Source: Aplectana chamaeleonis (lineage: Eukaryota > Nematoda > Chromadorea > Rhabditida > Cosmocercidae). From it: a stretch of DNA of 64,000 nt. Below are positions 12,392-22,294 of the stretch, one piece after another. Every line of letters starts with the position of its first letter. The stretch's first letter is position 1. The translations under genes were made by a program, and so were the position numbers. The stretch is from NCBI GenBank assembly GCA_029168955.1, contig JAPDOI010000065.1, forward strand, positions 1,550,001 through 1,614,000. Direction: 5' to 3'. Below the pieces are notes generated by a model. The model was not told the DNA's origin. It did no database searches and worked only from the letters and a program-made list of their open reading frames with translations.

Positions 12392-12395
12392 TTAA

Positions 12396-12907
12396 AAGGC
12401 AGTCAGTGTACACAATAAAAATAGTCTTTCTGTTTGCCCGCCTATCTTGAAAGCGGGCCTATGCTGATTTTGATGATGTCGCTAGGCCATAACTCCGTTC
12501 CCAAAAGGTCGTACAAGACCTTCTGGGAACGGAGTTATGACCCTTCAAAAATTTAGTTAGGGAAGCATGGCGGAAGAGTTGTCCAAGTCTTGAAACTTCC
12601 GTTTTTTTGAGGCCGATGCATGCGAGCCGTCCTGAGTAAAGAGAGAAGTTGAAAATGAATGGAAGAACGCGGCTAATGATCGGAAACCATTGCTCATCTT
12701 ACGATCTCGCATTTTCATTTGTTCACGTCGGAGGGCGGGCACTGCAATTTTGGGGTTTGCCCTTCGCTCTAAATGGCAACTTCGTTCACTTTTGTCGCTC
12801 TTCCTGGCTCGTTTTCATGCGCTGTTTCGACGTCAGCTTTACAGCGTGCCTCTCCACCACCCATTTCTAGTGAAAACTGAAACACTTTTTTATGATGAAC
12901 ACTGCCT
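12396..12907 (-). mobile_element. MITE, subfamily 2 (AGGCAGTG ends), reverse orientation
   Basis: The element runs from AAGGCAGTCAGTG to GATGAACACTGCCT. The common core lies on the minus strand (GAGAATG-type block at 12650, AAACCATTGCTCATCTTACG at 12684). Inside, 12486-12540 is a local palindrome in which CATAACTCCGTTCCC is mirrored by GGGAACGGAGTTATG, evidence of a small inverted duplication. Confidence 0.7.
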
Positions 12908-12914
12908 TCAAGGG

Positions 12915-13630
12915 AAAAATGTGGTGAAGTCGAGTGCGATTGTCGCATCGAACGTGCTATTACGACGTAATTCGTGACAAACGCTCTCCAATCTCACCTT
13001 CTCTCGATACCTTTTTACCTATGAGGTGATAAGAACACGACGACTTCATCCTTCAAATTCACTTGTTCATAATTTTGAAGTCGTTTTGGTCGAGGCAACA
13101 CGCTACTGTGTGGCAGAGTTGGTTTATGCTCTCGATAGGGCTAAAGTTCCATCTTTAATGTCCATGCTGGAATGTTTCCATATTTGCTCGTTTTAGGAGA
13201 TCTATTTTTTGGGATCATCGACAAAAATCGTGATTTTTTATGTAGGTGACCGTTTCCGTTGGCAGCACGTCACCATCGTTTCCATGTTTAATCCTGAAAG
13301 TTTGGTCAACAGCGAATCTCAACCCAGAGTTTGCAGCTCCAAGAGGCTGCTTTGAAAAATTGCATTCTGTCCCCTAACTTTTTTCTAGAATTCAAAACTC
13401 CTAAATCTGCTGGACAAATTAAATTTCAAAGCATTGGATTACGCATAACTCAGTGCTCTATAAAGCCTTGAAAATACATCAGTGACAGTTTGATCTTAGC
13501 CGAGTTGAACAGAGAGAACTGATTCGCTTGGAAGTTGGTGTTCCGATGCTTTCACCCGCTACTGCACGTTAACACAAACTTCTCCTCGAGGACAGCAACA
13601 GCGGTTAGACGGCAATAACTAATCTATTTG
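12915..13630. other. Gene-free stretch
   Basis: I see no exon, strong palindrome or tandem repeat. The last 20 bases are a good polypyrimidine-plus-CAG acceptor for the exon at 13639. Confidence 0.35.
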
Positions 13631-13638
13631 TCCTACAG

Positions 13639-13769
13639 AATGGCGTGAACTTATCTGTAAGTCGAAGGATGGGAAAAACGCGAAGGACGCGTCTGATTGT
13701 GAAGTGTTGCTGAAAGAAAGCGAGAACGATCCAAACGGAAGAAAAGTGCCACTAAACACGTGCTTCGAT
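13639..13769 (+). CDS. Internal exon of a probable secreted, Cys-containing protein
   Basis: The exon lies between a good acceptor (TTTGTCCTACAG) and a consensus donor (GAT|GTGAGT). After two bases completing a split codon it is open for 43 codons: WRELICKSKDGKNAKDASDC, then a Lys/Glu-rich linker and a final NTCFD. Three cysteines, a hydrophilic composition and the phase fit a secreted mature domain following the signal peptide at 8644. No Kunitz, TIL or CAP signature is visible, so the family is unknown. Open sequence continues beyond the donor to 14099 but runs into a MITE. Confidence 0.5.
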
Positions 13770-14013
13770 GTGAGTCCGAAAATGTTTCGCAAACTAGCAA
13801 TTAACTTCCCACTTCTTTATTTGATAACCTTTTCATCGATACAATTTATTCGCGATTCTGTAACACCTGTGCGTACTAAAGCTGACATTCGAAAGAATGA
13901 ACATGCCCCCAAACTCAACTATAGCTCCATCACTTCAGTGAAAATCTCATATCTAACACCTAAAGGCAATACAGGAACCTTCTCATTTACCTGTAGAGCA
14001 GGATCTACCTTAA

Positions 14014-14587
14014 AGGCAGCGTCCGCGCAGAAAACCACATCTGTGTTTTTCTTCTCAATCCAATGTATGAACCAAGTGGAGATAGTTGGCGAAGCTTGAG
14101 GTCTCAATGTTGCGTATTCATAATGCTATAGGCTCGTGAAAATCGCTCCGTGGTCTGAAAAGGCGTTTTCCCGGTCGATCATCTAACACGAGGAACAGAA
14201 ACCCCACGACAGTCTTCGGCCGGCCGCGGAAATCCAATTTTCTAAATTCTTTATTCCGAAGAATCTTCGAGTTAAGACGTGGATATTGAAAGCCTCCTAT
14301 TTTTAGATGATCATTGACAGCAGTAAAGCGAAAGGAATTGCGGAACCCAGAAAGTTAAGGGGGCTAAACCAATTCAGCCGTTCAAATTTTCGATATTTGT
14401 GTAATACACAAGACACACCGGGCAGACGTGAGAAAAAGGAGGCTGAATGCTGCAAGATTTTCAAACGAGTTTTTCTCGGAAACTTGAGTGTTTTGGGTGG
14501 TCTCTTCATGATATATGACAACCTGGTAAGCCTACCTGCGCAAAATTGTGAAAAAAATAAACACGGTTTTTAGCGCGTACGCTGCCT
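14014..14587 (+). mobile_element. TTAA-flanked MITE (AGGCAGCG ends) containing an exon-like ORF
   Basis: The element starts AGGCAGCGTCCGCGCAGAAA and ends with the complement TTTTTAGCGCGTACGCTGCCT, flanked by TTAA at 14010-14013 and 14588-14591. Its terminal 50 bp resemble the ends of the element at 24264-24716. Inside, 14307-14525 is an open 73-codon segment (MIIDSSKAKGIAEPRKLRGL at its start) with ATTTTTAG before it and CTG|GTAAGC after it. The segment is in phase with the exon at 13639-13769, but its position within a MITE makes a real exon doubtful. Confidence 0.65.
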
Positions 14588-14591
14588 TTAA

Positions 14592-15313
14592 ACTCCTTTG
14601 ATCTCGACGTCATCTCATGCACTGGAAAAGGCTAGCGCATCTCTACAGGGGGCGAACTTCCGAGCACCGACGCTTGCCCCCACCCCCCAATGGGGGGCTG
14701 ACCGCCGGGGTGGAAATTTGGCTTGATCTAAGCCGTGCCGTCACTGTCTTGAAGCCCTGCCGTCACTGACCTGAAGCCCTGCCATCACTGCCCCGGAGCA
14801 CTGGCGGCACCCTCCTTCCAGAAAGCATCACCGCCCTCCTCCAAAAATATCCCTTTCTTACAGAGACTCAAAGTCTTCGTCCAGAGCCGGCCCTGTTGGG
14901 TCGAATGAGGCTCTCTATGGGGTGAGGCGCCTTTGATACCGGTTGAACACATGATAGAGAGATCACAGGAAAAATCACGTCAAATCGGGACAAAACTTGG
15001 CTACAATGACGATACGTGCGTTTGGCCTTCTATGCCTTCTCTGGCCTCTATTGTCGTAAACTACCTTCTCCGACCTTTTCCCATCTTTTCCGTCTCTTTC
15101 TCTCGGGAAGGGGGGAGGGCAAGAGCAAGGGCCACCTCTGAAGCCATCCTAGGGAAAGACCTCTGCTGCCGCTTCCCCAAGTCGAAGACGGGCTCTATTG
15201 TCTGGGGCTTGCCCACCCCCGCAGTGTATGAGACGCCGATAACGTCACGTTCGGTCTTCTTGAAATTCAAGCGCCTCGCAGGAAAGAAATTATTGCTCTT
15301 CTAGTGCTTGTCG
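14592..15313. other. GC-rich, gene-free stretch
   Basis: Base composition is noticeably richer in G and C than the surroundings (notably 14640-14830 and 15100-15230). Open frames on both strands (14933-15304 plus, 15061-15270 minus) have no domain or splice context and are probably chance. It may be a fragment of an unidentified repeat. Confidence 0.35.
14727..14796. repeat. Minisatellite, about 22-bp unit, three copies
   Basis: Three consecutive near-identical units of the form GCCNTCACTGNCNTGAAGCCCT are read through this stretch, with one or two differences per copy. Confidence 0.7.
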
Positions 15314-15316
15314 TAA

Positions 15317-15800
15317 AGGCAGTGTTCTTGAAAAAATCCCTTCTCTGTCTTTACACCTATCTTAAAAACGGTCCCATTCTGATTCCAATGATGTCTCTGG
15401 AATCGCACAAGACCTTCTAGGAACGGAGTTATGGTTCCTCAAAAATTGAGCTAGGAAAGCATGGTGCACGAGTTGCCCAAAGTTTGTAAATTCCGTCTTT
15501 TGCAGCCAATGTATGGAGCTCACCTGTGTAAAGAGAGAAGTTGAGAATGAAGGGAAGAACGGGGCTTTTGATAAGAAACCATCGCTCATCTCACGATCTC
15601 GAGTGTTCCATCGTTCACGTTGAGGGGAGGATTTGGGCCGGACTTGCCCAAAGCGGCTGGGTTGGCCCACTTTTCTAAGCCGTTTTGCGGCTCTTGGGTA
15701 GCTTTTCGTCCCACTTCTTCGACGCTGCTATGCTTCTGAGAGCCACAAGAAGCGTTTCTCATGGAAAATTCGAGGATGAAGTTCATCGTGAACAGTGCCT
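15317..15800 (-). mobile_element. MITE, subfamily 2, reverse orientation
   Basis: The ends AGGCAGTGTTCTTGAAAAAA and CATCGTGAACAGTGCCT enclose the common core in reverse orientation (GTTGAGAATGAAGGGAAGAA at 15539). Flanks are GTAA and TCAA, decayed TTAA. The distal part from 15630 differs from the copies at 42.5 and 52.4 kb but resembles that at 26.5 kb, so subfamily 2 has at least two interior variants. Confidence 0.75.
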
Positions 15801-16170
15801 TCAAGATACTTGTTGTTATAACTTCTCACTTTACGCTAGTGAATGATTCTCAAACACTGTTTCATAACTTTTGCTTCACACGACGTACTCAAATAAATAA
15901 ATAATCAATTGTTTTGGAGCTGTTTCGTGAGACGCTTTATTCTTGTTTTCGAGAGCTTCACGGTCAATCAAAACTCGGTTGTTCAAAATTGACGGACGCA
16001 AAGCTGCTGATAACTCCTAAAATTTAAAATCTGGAATGTCTTTTAGTAGGTGTCGATTTCTATTATAAACAGCGGCGGAGCGGGGCATCAGTGAATTGTA
16101 TCTGGTGATAAAAGGGTCCCGACGGAAAAGCGACCGCTTCTTGCTGTGGTAATCGAGAGCAGTAGCTTAC

Positions 16171-16368
16171 TTGAAAAGAAACATAGCTTATTTAACTTGC
16201 ATACCCGGCAATCCCTGTGTTCAGGAAACCGCAAATGGACAGCCTCGACGCTACTGCAACATTCTTTGTCCGGGAGCAGCCACTGCCTATCGAATCACGC
16301 GATATCCGCAAAATCACAAGTTTGTGTGGCTAATATCACTTTTATTATTATTGATGTACAACGGGTAG
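16171..16368 (+). CDS. Cys-containing open segment with hydrophobic C-terminus
   Basis: This is a 65-codon frame. Its middle reads PGNPCVQETANGQPRRYCNI and it ends in a hydrophobic run (FVWLISLLLLLMY) followed by a stop. That layout, four cysteines and a hydrophobic tail, would suit a small GPI-anchored or membrane-tethered secreted protein. No signal peptide is attached, and splice sites that would connect it to other exons are uncertain. Chance cannot be excluded. Confidence 0.25.
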   Translation: MKRNIAYLTCIPGNPCVQETANGQPRRYCNILCPGAATAYRITRYPQNHKFVWLISLLLLLMYNG

Positions 16369-16452
16369 CAGATAAAGGCAGCGTATTCTGCCATTTCATT
16401 TCTTCCATAACTCATGTTTGGATTTTGTGAGCGCCTATAGCATCTCTTCCAG

Positions 16453-16568
16453 GAGCTGTTTTACGCACCTCACCTACCGCATTGAGAGACGAGCTGACAA
16501 CTTTTTCATGTGGAGAGACGGAAAGTACGTTGTGTACGAAAAGTATATTTCCCCTTATTTATACTCAG
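16453..16568 (+). CDS. Exon-like segment between good splice sites
   Basis: The segment is bounded by CTCTTCCAG and CAG|GTACAC. One frame reads SCFTHLTYRIERRADNFF followed by MWRDGKYVVYEKYISPYLYS, which looks protein-like (aromatic and charged residues well spaced). A second frame is also open. No family is recognised. It may belong to the same + strand locus as the segments at 16788 and 18074, but the phases do not join simply. Confidence 0.3.
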
Positions 16569-16787
16569 GTACACTATCCTCGCTCCCACCGATACATATA
16601 TGTATATGTATACATGTACGTGCACATAAATTGTCAGAACGCATAGAAGTGCAAGTCGTACAAAGCCTTAGGTTCCATCATCATACGGAATTCATTCAAA
16701 AAAAAGAAAAAGTTAGTGTTCAATAGCACCATGAAAAGTTGAGTTGCCCCTGTTTTTTTTTCTACATTCTTTTCTCGCATTCCCTAG

Positions 16788-16899
16788 GCTGCGACTTCTG
16801 ATTCACCCAAACTGCGATCATGTCAACGTAAACTTGACCCTGCTATGGAGCGTAAAGGGCAGCCACAAGTGGCGAGAATGCTTGTGTGACCACAAATGA
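16788..16899 (+). CDS. Possible terminal exon
   Basis: The segment follows the acceptor CGCATTCCCTAG. After one base the frame reads LRLLIHPNCDHVNVNLTLLW, then SVKGSHKWRECLCDHK and TGA, with three cysteines and two tryptophans. Another frame of the same segment is open too, so the reading is not certain. It would require a preceding exon ending after two bases of a codon. Confidence 0.3.
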
Positions 16900-17225
16900 G
16901 GTCTTTATATTTCTTCTAACATGCAGCACAGCTACATATGTGTGTGCAGCATACCCTAAGCACACCGAAAAATGTGACAGACATCGCGCTCGCGAATGCA
17001 CACGAGCGCAAATATGACTGTATTATCGATGTTGCTCCACTTGCTTGGCCTAGTGTTGAACGTTGACGCCGTCCGAAGTTTTGAAAACGAGCCAAAAGGA
17101 CCTTTTTAGAGCGATTTTGAGCAGCAAGGAGTGAAACCCCGCTTCTTCGCCTGTGGAACCCCGCCTTCTCATACAACTTTATGCTTCAAAGCGGTCGCTT
17201 TGGCTCGGGTGTGAGTCCCAGAAAT

Positions 17226-17325
17226 ACGCTGCATACCCTGTTGAAGATTGGCCCAAACCCGGTGTCATACGCTATAACATAGGTGCACCGAGTTTGCGCC
17301 AACTTTCAATGGGGAACACAAAGTA
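17226..17325. repeat. Degenerate palindromic hairpin element
   Basis: GAAGATTGGCCCAAACCCGG on the left pairs imperfectly with GCACCGAGTTTGCGCCAACT on the right, around a loop CATACGCTATAACATAGG. The right arm and loop closely match the better-preserved palindrome at 26186-26336, so this is a second copy of the same family. Confidence 0.6.
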
Positions 17326-17398
17326 TTACTACGATACATGCCGACGGTACCACTGCCTTCGCCTCACTGAAAAGGGAGGTTTGACCACGTCAGATGGA

Positions 17399-17802
17399 GT
17401 TTTGGGATGCAATTTTAATATGTTCTAGAGGGAGGACAGCGTTCCAATTTATCATACTCAGAATCTGCTAAATGCCTCAGACAGTCCCCAAATAGGTCAA
17501 AATCTTAGGCCAGAACGGCTCGGCTCCTTCATGCATGTTCAGAATACATATCCGGTTCTAGGCAACAATGCATAAGTTTTGATCAGAACAAGATCAACGT
17601 ACCTATCTTTTTCCATATCCATTCCAAACATATCTGAATGTAATTCAATCGTCAAATCAGCCCTACTCACTTCGGCCGTGCCGTTCTGGCTATGTTAAGA
17701 TTTTGACCTTTTCAGGAACTGTCTGAGGCATTAAGCAGATTCTGAGTATGGGATATTGGAACGTTGTCCTCTCACTAGAACAGATTGAAATTGCACCCCA
17801 AA
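17399..17802. repeat. Foldback MITE with arms of about 130 bp
   Basis: TTTTGGGATGCAATTTTAAT at the left end is mirrored by GATTGAAATTGCACCCCAAA at the right. The arms continue through ATACTCAGAATCTGC with GCAGATTCTGAGTAT, and GGCCAGAACGG with CCGTTCTGGC. The loop is about 130 bp. It has no coding potential. Confidence 0.8.
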
Positions 17803-18073
17803 GCTCTGATATGAGCAACCCTTCCGTGTGTGAGGTTTTTGCGAATTTACTCAAAAATTCAATTCGTCAATTTGATTCGAGCTGTGGCAATCTCTTTGTG
17901 GCTCCGCAAAACGCCGTTTTTTAAGTGTTTGGTACAGTGCGTTCCCATCGTAAATCAGAAAACGGTTTATCGAAGAAGTGATCCGTAGTCAACAAGCACA
18001 CTGCCATTCTCGAGCGGAGTTGGTATATACTCGTCCTGAAATCAACTCAATTTCTAATCTGTTCTTCTTCCAG

Positions 18074-18185
18074 GTGTCGGACCACAGACATTCAATTCAC
18101 GATCCGTTGTGAGTTTGCTTCGGCTCGTTCAGACTTCATGACCGATGGCGAGCTGTTTGCAAGCGCCAGAAACACACTTTCATGA
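18074..18185 (+). CDS. Possible terminal exon with downstream poly(A) signal
   Basis: After the acceptor TTCTTCTTCCAG and one base, the frame reads CRTTDIQFTIRCEFASARSD, then FMTDGELFASARNTLS and TGA. A cluster of AATAAA-type signals follows at 18211-18225, as expected for a 3' end. Two other short frames end sooner. The segment looks coding, but its partners upstream are not settled and no family is recognised. Confidence 0.35.
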
Positions 18186-18382
18186 TCACTTTCAGTTGCC
18201 TGAGAAGATAATAATAAATAAATATTATTATGGTTTCTTCTTTACCTTTCTAGTTTCGTTATGTTTTGTAACGGTAGATGTAGCGTTAGAGGAATCCGTG
18301 TGTTTCAGAGTGGCAATCGAGACCGCGCCGTCGCAGTGTTTCCATTCGTCCCAATGCGTCACACATGGTAAACACTTATTTA

Positions 18383-18420
18383 AAGACAGTGTTCACGATG
18401 AAGTATGATTTTCAACTTTT
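18383..18420 (+). mobile_element. Left end of a TTAA/AGGCA-type MITE, truncated
   Basis: TTTAAAGACAGTGTTCACGA matches the terminus of the main MITE family, with no matching right end nearby. Confidence 0.5.
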
Positions 18421-18501
18421 CTCTAGGCCCCCTTCACGGTGGGCCGATCAGTCGTAGCCAGCTCGGTTGATACACATGTAACACATTTGCTCTCGGATCG
18501 A

Positions 18502-19322
18502 AATTTCCGGCATGTGGATCGAATCCACACCGCGGATGTGGCTAAGGAGCAATTCGGCTAGCACACGCGACGCGCGCGACGGTAAAACGCTGTGCGCACT
18601 CATCGTTCCTGGGGCGTGTTAACCGAGGGCACCCAAAAAACTGTTGTTGTTTCATTTTAGCCGCTCCCCTTTATCGTTTTTTTTTGCATTTTGTTCTTGT
18701 AAGTTGATGTGTCAGACGTAGGGTAGGCGTCGGAATCAATATCATCATCTCCTATTCCGCTAAAAGAAGCAAACAAAAAGAACCTTAAAAAAACTTGTAT
18801 AAAAAGTGCGAACTCCATTGAAACGTTGTCTTACGTCTAAAAAAGCACATTATAAACAAAAAAAACATGATTTAAATGCGAAAAATGATAAAGTGGACGG
18901 CTACAATGGAACAACGACTACTTTTTTCGAAGTCCTCGAATAAAGGGGTCTGCAGAGTTGCAATGATCGGCGACTGGTAACCGAGCGTCAGCCTTGACGC
19001 GGCGACAAAAATGTTTCCGAACATTATCGTCGCCGCGTCGGCTGCCGCTCGCTGGCAGTGACGCAGGGCCGTCGCGGGGTTAAACCACTCCGCGGTGCCC
19101 CCTCGTCGCCCCTTACGCCGCGTCGGTTGCCCTCGTCGCCGAATGTAATCGATATTGCATCACCCAGCTCTGTTCGTCGCTGCAAGCAACGCCACAACTT
19201 CAACTCTGCAGACCCCTTAACGCGCACAGCGTTTTACCACCGCACGTGTCGCGTGTGCTAGCCGAACTGCCTCCTTAACCACACCCGCGATGTGGATTCG
19301 ATCCACATGCCAAAATTTCCCC
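18502..19322. repeat. Inverted-repeat element interrupted by a second foldback
   Basis: Terminal arms of about 100 bp pair 18502-18603 with 19218-19322 (GGATGTGGCTAAGGAG against CTCCTTAACCACACCC; CGGTAAAACGCTGTGCGC against GCGCACAGCGTTTTACC). A separate foldback occupies 18944-19217. The rest of the interior holds no gene. Confidence 0.65.
18944..19217. repeat. Nested GC-rich foldback flanked by TAA
   Basis: The inverted ends AGGGGTCTGCAGAGTTG and CAACTCTGCAGACCCCT are perfect for 17 bp and flanked by TAA (18941-18943 and 19218-19220), the 3-bp duplication typical of Harbinger-type MITEs. The interior is very GC-rich, unlike the host element. Confidence 0.7.
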
Positions 19323-21980
19323 GTGTGTGTCTGGACTGCGCCCGCCTTTTCCTCGATACGTATGCAGTCCGTTGTTCAATATCAGTGTCCTGACTGCGCT
19401 GACCGCAGTGCGCTCGAGTGCGCCCGCCTTATCGATTGGCATACAGCCGACCACAAGGGACGGGAGAGGACGGCGCTGGATCACTAAGGACGGGAGAGGA
19501 CGGCTCAGTCCGACCGTAGACCGACTTAGACGGGGGCCTCAGGAAAGTCATCTGTTGGTTTACCGTAGTACGGCCTACACCCAAAAACCGCGAGAAAGAC
19601 CCTATAAGAGTAAATTTTGCAATCTAGAATCGTTCGTTTCTCTGCTCATGAACGGGTCTAGAGCCCGACATCTATGATTTGCTCATCAGGAGCCATAAGT
19701 TGGCTCGAAACTGACACTCAATATATGACTTCTAATCGTCGACGTTGCTTTTTTCAGGCACCAGTCTTTGCATTTAGTTATCACAAAAATTTTTGTATTT
19801 GTTTTCTGTGAAAAAAAAAACTGTTTCTGTATGCTCTGAAACTACCAGAATAGTTTCTGTGCACGTCACAGAATTTCGATCAGGGACAGCATGAAACTCG
19901 GAGGGAGCATGTTCAGGGGGTTGTAGTGGGGGCACAATTGGCAATCATTTTCACAAGAACAGCGAAGGCAGCTCAAGGGGACGAGCTCCTGTTTGAGAAG
20001 CACGTGCTGCTCTCGATCTCCAATTGTCTCCTCACCAGCAATCCTCCAGTTCGAAATCGTGTAAAGTGTACTGTCGCATGTGGGAAAGCTTGTCTGAAGT
20101 CTGTACGGAGGAAAAGAAAGCCACGGATTAATTCGAGTATCTTTACAGCCATCTTCCAGAAAAGACACAATAAGGACATCAAATTGGGGAACAGTTACGT
20201 AAGCAAAGAAAGTGTGAAGACTGCTTCATAAATATCGTACTTTTTCATGAGACAGTTTGTCATCGGAAGAAATTAGGGGCGCAACTGGCTTTCCCAATTG
20301 GTATGCAGATCAATAAATAATGGGAAATGCACCGCTATATTCCTCCATGCCTCAGTTTCCCGCTGTGGGTGATAACAGAAATCAGCTCTACAGAAGTGCT
20401 TCAAAGGTTAGGTTGTTCACATTTGACTAAAAAATAGGGAGTCCATAAAACATTTAATCCGTAATCAACTAGGGAAACTGTAAATAAGTGTTTTGGTGAT
20501 TTTTTTAATCATTTTCGATGAAATCCAGAAAGAATGTGTTCAGGTGAGCTTTCGGGTTGGATAAGTAAGGTGGCGAGTCGCAATAAGCGGTTGGCGGGAG
20601 GCGTAATACAAGCAGAGTTTGCAGCACGGTCTGAGGAGTTTTCGGGTCTTGCCCGTACACTTTTCAGTTCCGAGCGTCAGCGATTCACCTGTCACCTGCG
20701 CGGCCACCTCAAACGCGGTAATTTTATGCCATATTCACATTTTCGTTGCATCAAGTCTTCCAAAAAAAGTGGTATTTTACTGGTCATCAAATCAAACGCC
20801 GTCAATCTCTAGAAAAGAAACAACTGTCATTAGGTTTAAGATGGTACCCTCGAGAAAAGTGGTTCCTTGCCAGCAATGTGAATGGTTCAGCTCGGGTAAA
20901 GACTGATGAATTGAACTAAAAAAATGATGAGTCGTCCTTCTCATAGGATGATGGTCGTGTGGAACGGATCCAAGATTTGAGAGATGTTCAACTCTTTTAA
21001 AATAGTTTAGTCAGCGTGTTCTTCCACATTTGGCAACAGTTATCGTTCTTTTTTAAATATGTGCCGAAAAAAGGTATGTGTCTAAAGGTATATGCCGAAA
21101 ACTTCAAAGAATATCGTTCTTACTTTGATTTGCGTTTGCATGACTTCGAATTTCACACGCGTTTTCCAGTGAAATACTTTTTTTTCGATTTTGACGAAGT
21201 CTTGTATTTTTTAAAAACTGAGCGGTGACGGTTTTTCCAAAAATTGAACGAAATCCCGGTTACCTTCTCTTCACGAATAATAATGCTCACGAAACTCAAG
21301 CCGATAGTTCTCAAAAATTACTTTGCAATAAATTTAATAATTCTTAACCACCCCGAAATTATTCACGACAATAGTTTCGAAAAAAGAGAAAATTCTCTTT
21401 GAATCATGTTTTTTTTTGAGGGGAAGAAATTACCATTTCAAGAGAGGTCACTAATAATGAATTCTCTGACATTTGAAGTTTCCTCTAATCAGTGCGAATT
21501 TCAGCAATTTAGAAATAATCTGAGATAATCTTCATCCTTGAAATATGTTGAATAATTTTTCCCAAAGAAAGCCATACTTCTTTAAAATCGATGAAAAGAC
21601 AGATTGTCACGCCTAATTCAAACCTATTCAGTCCTAAAACCGAGGAAAATAGATTCTTGTTCAAGGTATACAGAAATTATTTGTTGAGAAATGTTTTTGG
21701 AACACTCACATTCACTACCGACCGAGACCTGTGTTGAACGACCCTCGCCAGCTAGTGCCAGATACGAGGCGGTCTTAGATGGGCATGAGACAGCCGGCCA
21801 TGGCAGGATCATTTCCTGGACATGTACTGAAGATCAATGTATATAATCAAGGATGAAAAACCCGTTAAAGATATGAGTGAGCCTCACTGAGGTCTTTATT
21901 TTTGATAGGTCGACGCAGCGCTGCTGCTGAGCTCGACATATCCCCTGCGAAAGAAAGATTGCAAGAAAAAATAAAAGATC
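19323..21980. other. Stretch without a supported gene
   Basis: From 19320 to 19540 the sequence resembles the degenerate repeat at 44.1-44.4 kb (shared GATTGGCAT, GACGGCGC and GGATCAC blocks). On the minus strand, about 20046-20110 lies between CTCCGTACAG and TG|GTGAGG, with a protein-like reading TSDKLSHMRQYTLHDFELED, a lone exon candidate without partners. On the plus strand a 50-bp segment near 20668-20719 also has splice-like borders. Nothing here is confirmed. Confidence 0.3.
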
Positions 21981-21984
21981 ATGA

Positions 21985-22105
21985 ATGAGGAGCAGCAATT
22001 GGGGCCATGATGAGGAGCAACAATTGGGGAGAGAAAAGCGGCAGTTGGGGCCACAATCAAGAGCAGCAGTTAGGGCCACAAGCAGGAGCAGCAGTTGGGG
22101 AAACG
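21985..22105. repeat. Minisatellite, about 25-bp unit, five degenerate copies
   Basis: Units of the form GAGCAGCAGTTGGGGCCACA occur about five times with substitutions and small length changes. A related sequence in the opposite orientation is found at about 58.96-59.06 kb. Confidence 0.7.
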
Positions 22106-22294
22106 ACTGCGTTAGTAATCCCCTGGCGCTGCCTTACTAAGCCGCAAGTATCTAAGTAGGAATAGCATCGCAAACTCCCTCACTGCGCAAAACTTGGGTA
22201 CATTCTATCTGGTTTCTTTTCGTTTCGTATGTTGAATTTGTACAGCAGACCTGTTCATTCGACGTTCGACGTATCTATAAATAAATAAATAAAG

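Noticed and set aside
14933..15304. Overlapping open frames on both strands in GC-rich DNA
   Set aside because: Long frames are expected by chance in GC-rich sequence; there is no domain and no splice signals.
18460..18545. tRNA-like motif around GTGGATCGAATCCACACC
   Set aside because: Only a B-box-like block is present; the rest pairs as part of the outer inverted repeat.
20534..20906. A zinc-finger-like reading (FTCHLRGHLKRG)
   Set aside because: The spacing of Cys and His does not fit a C2H2 finger, and the segment is only about 50 bp between weak splice-like sites.
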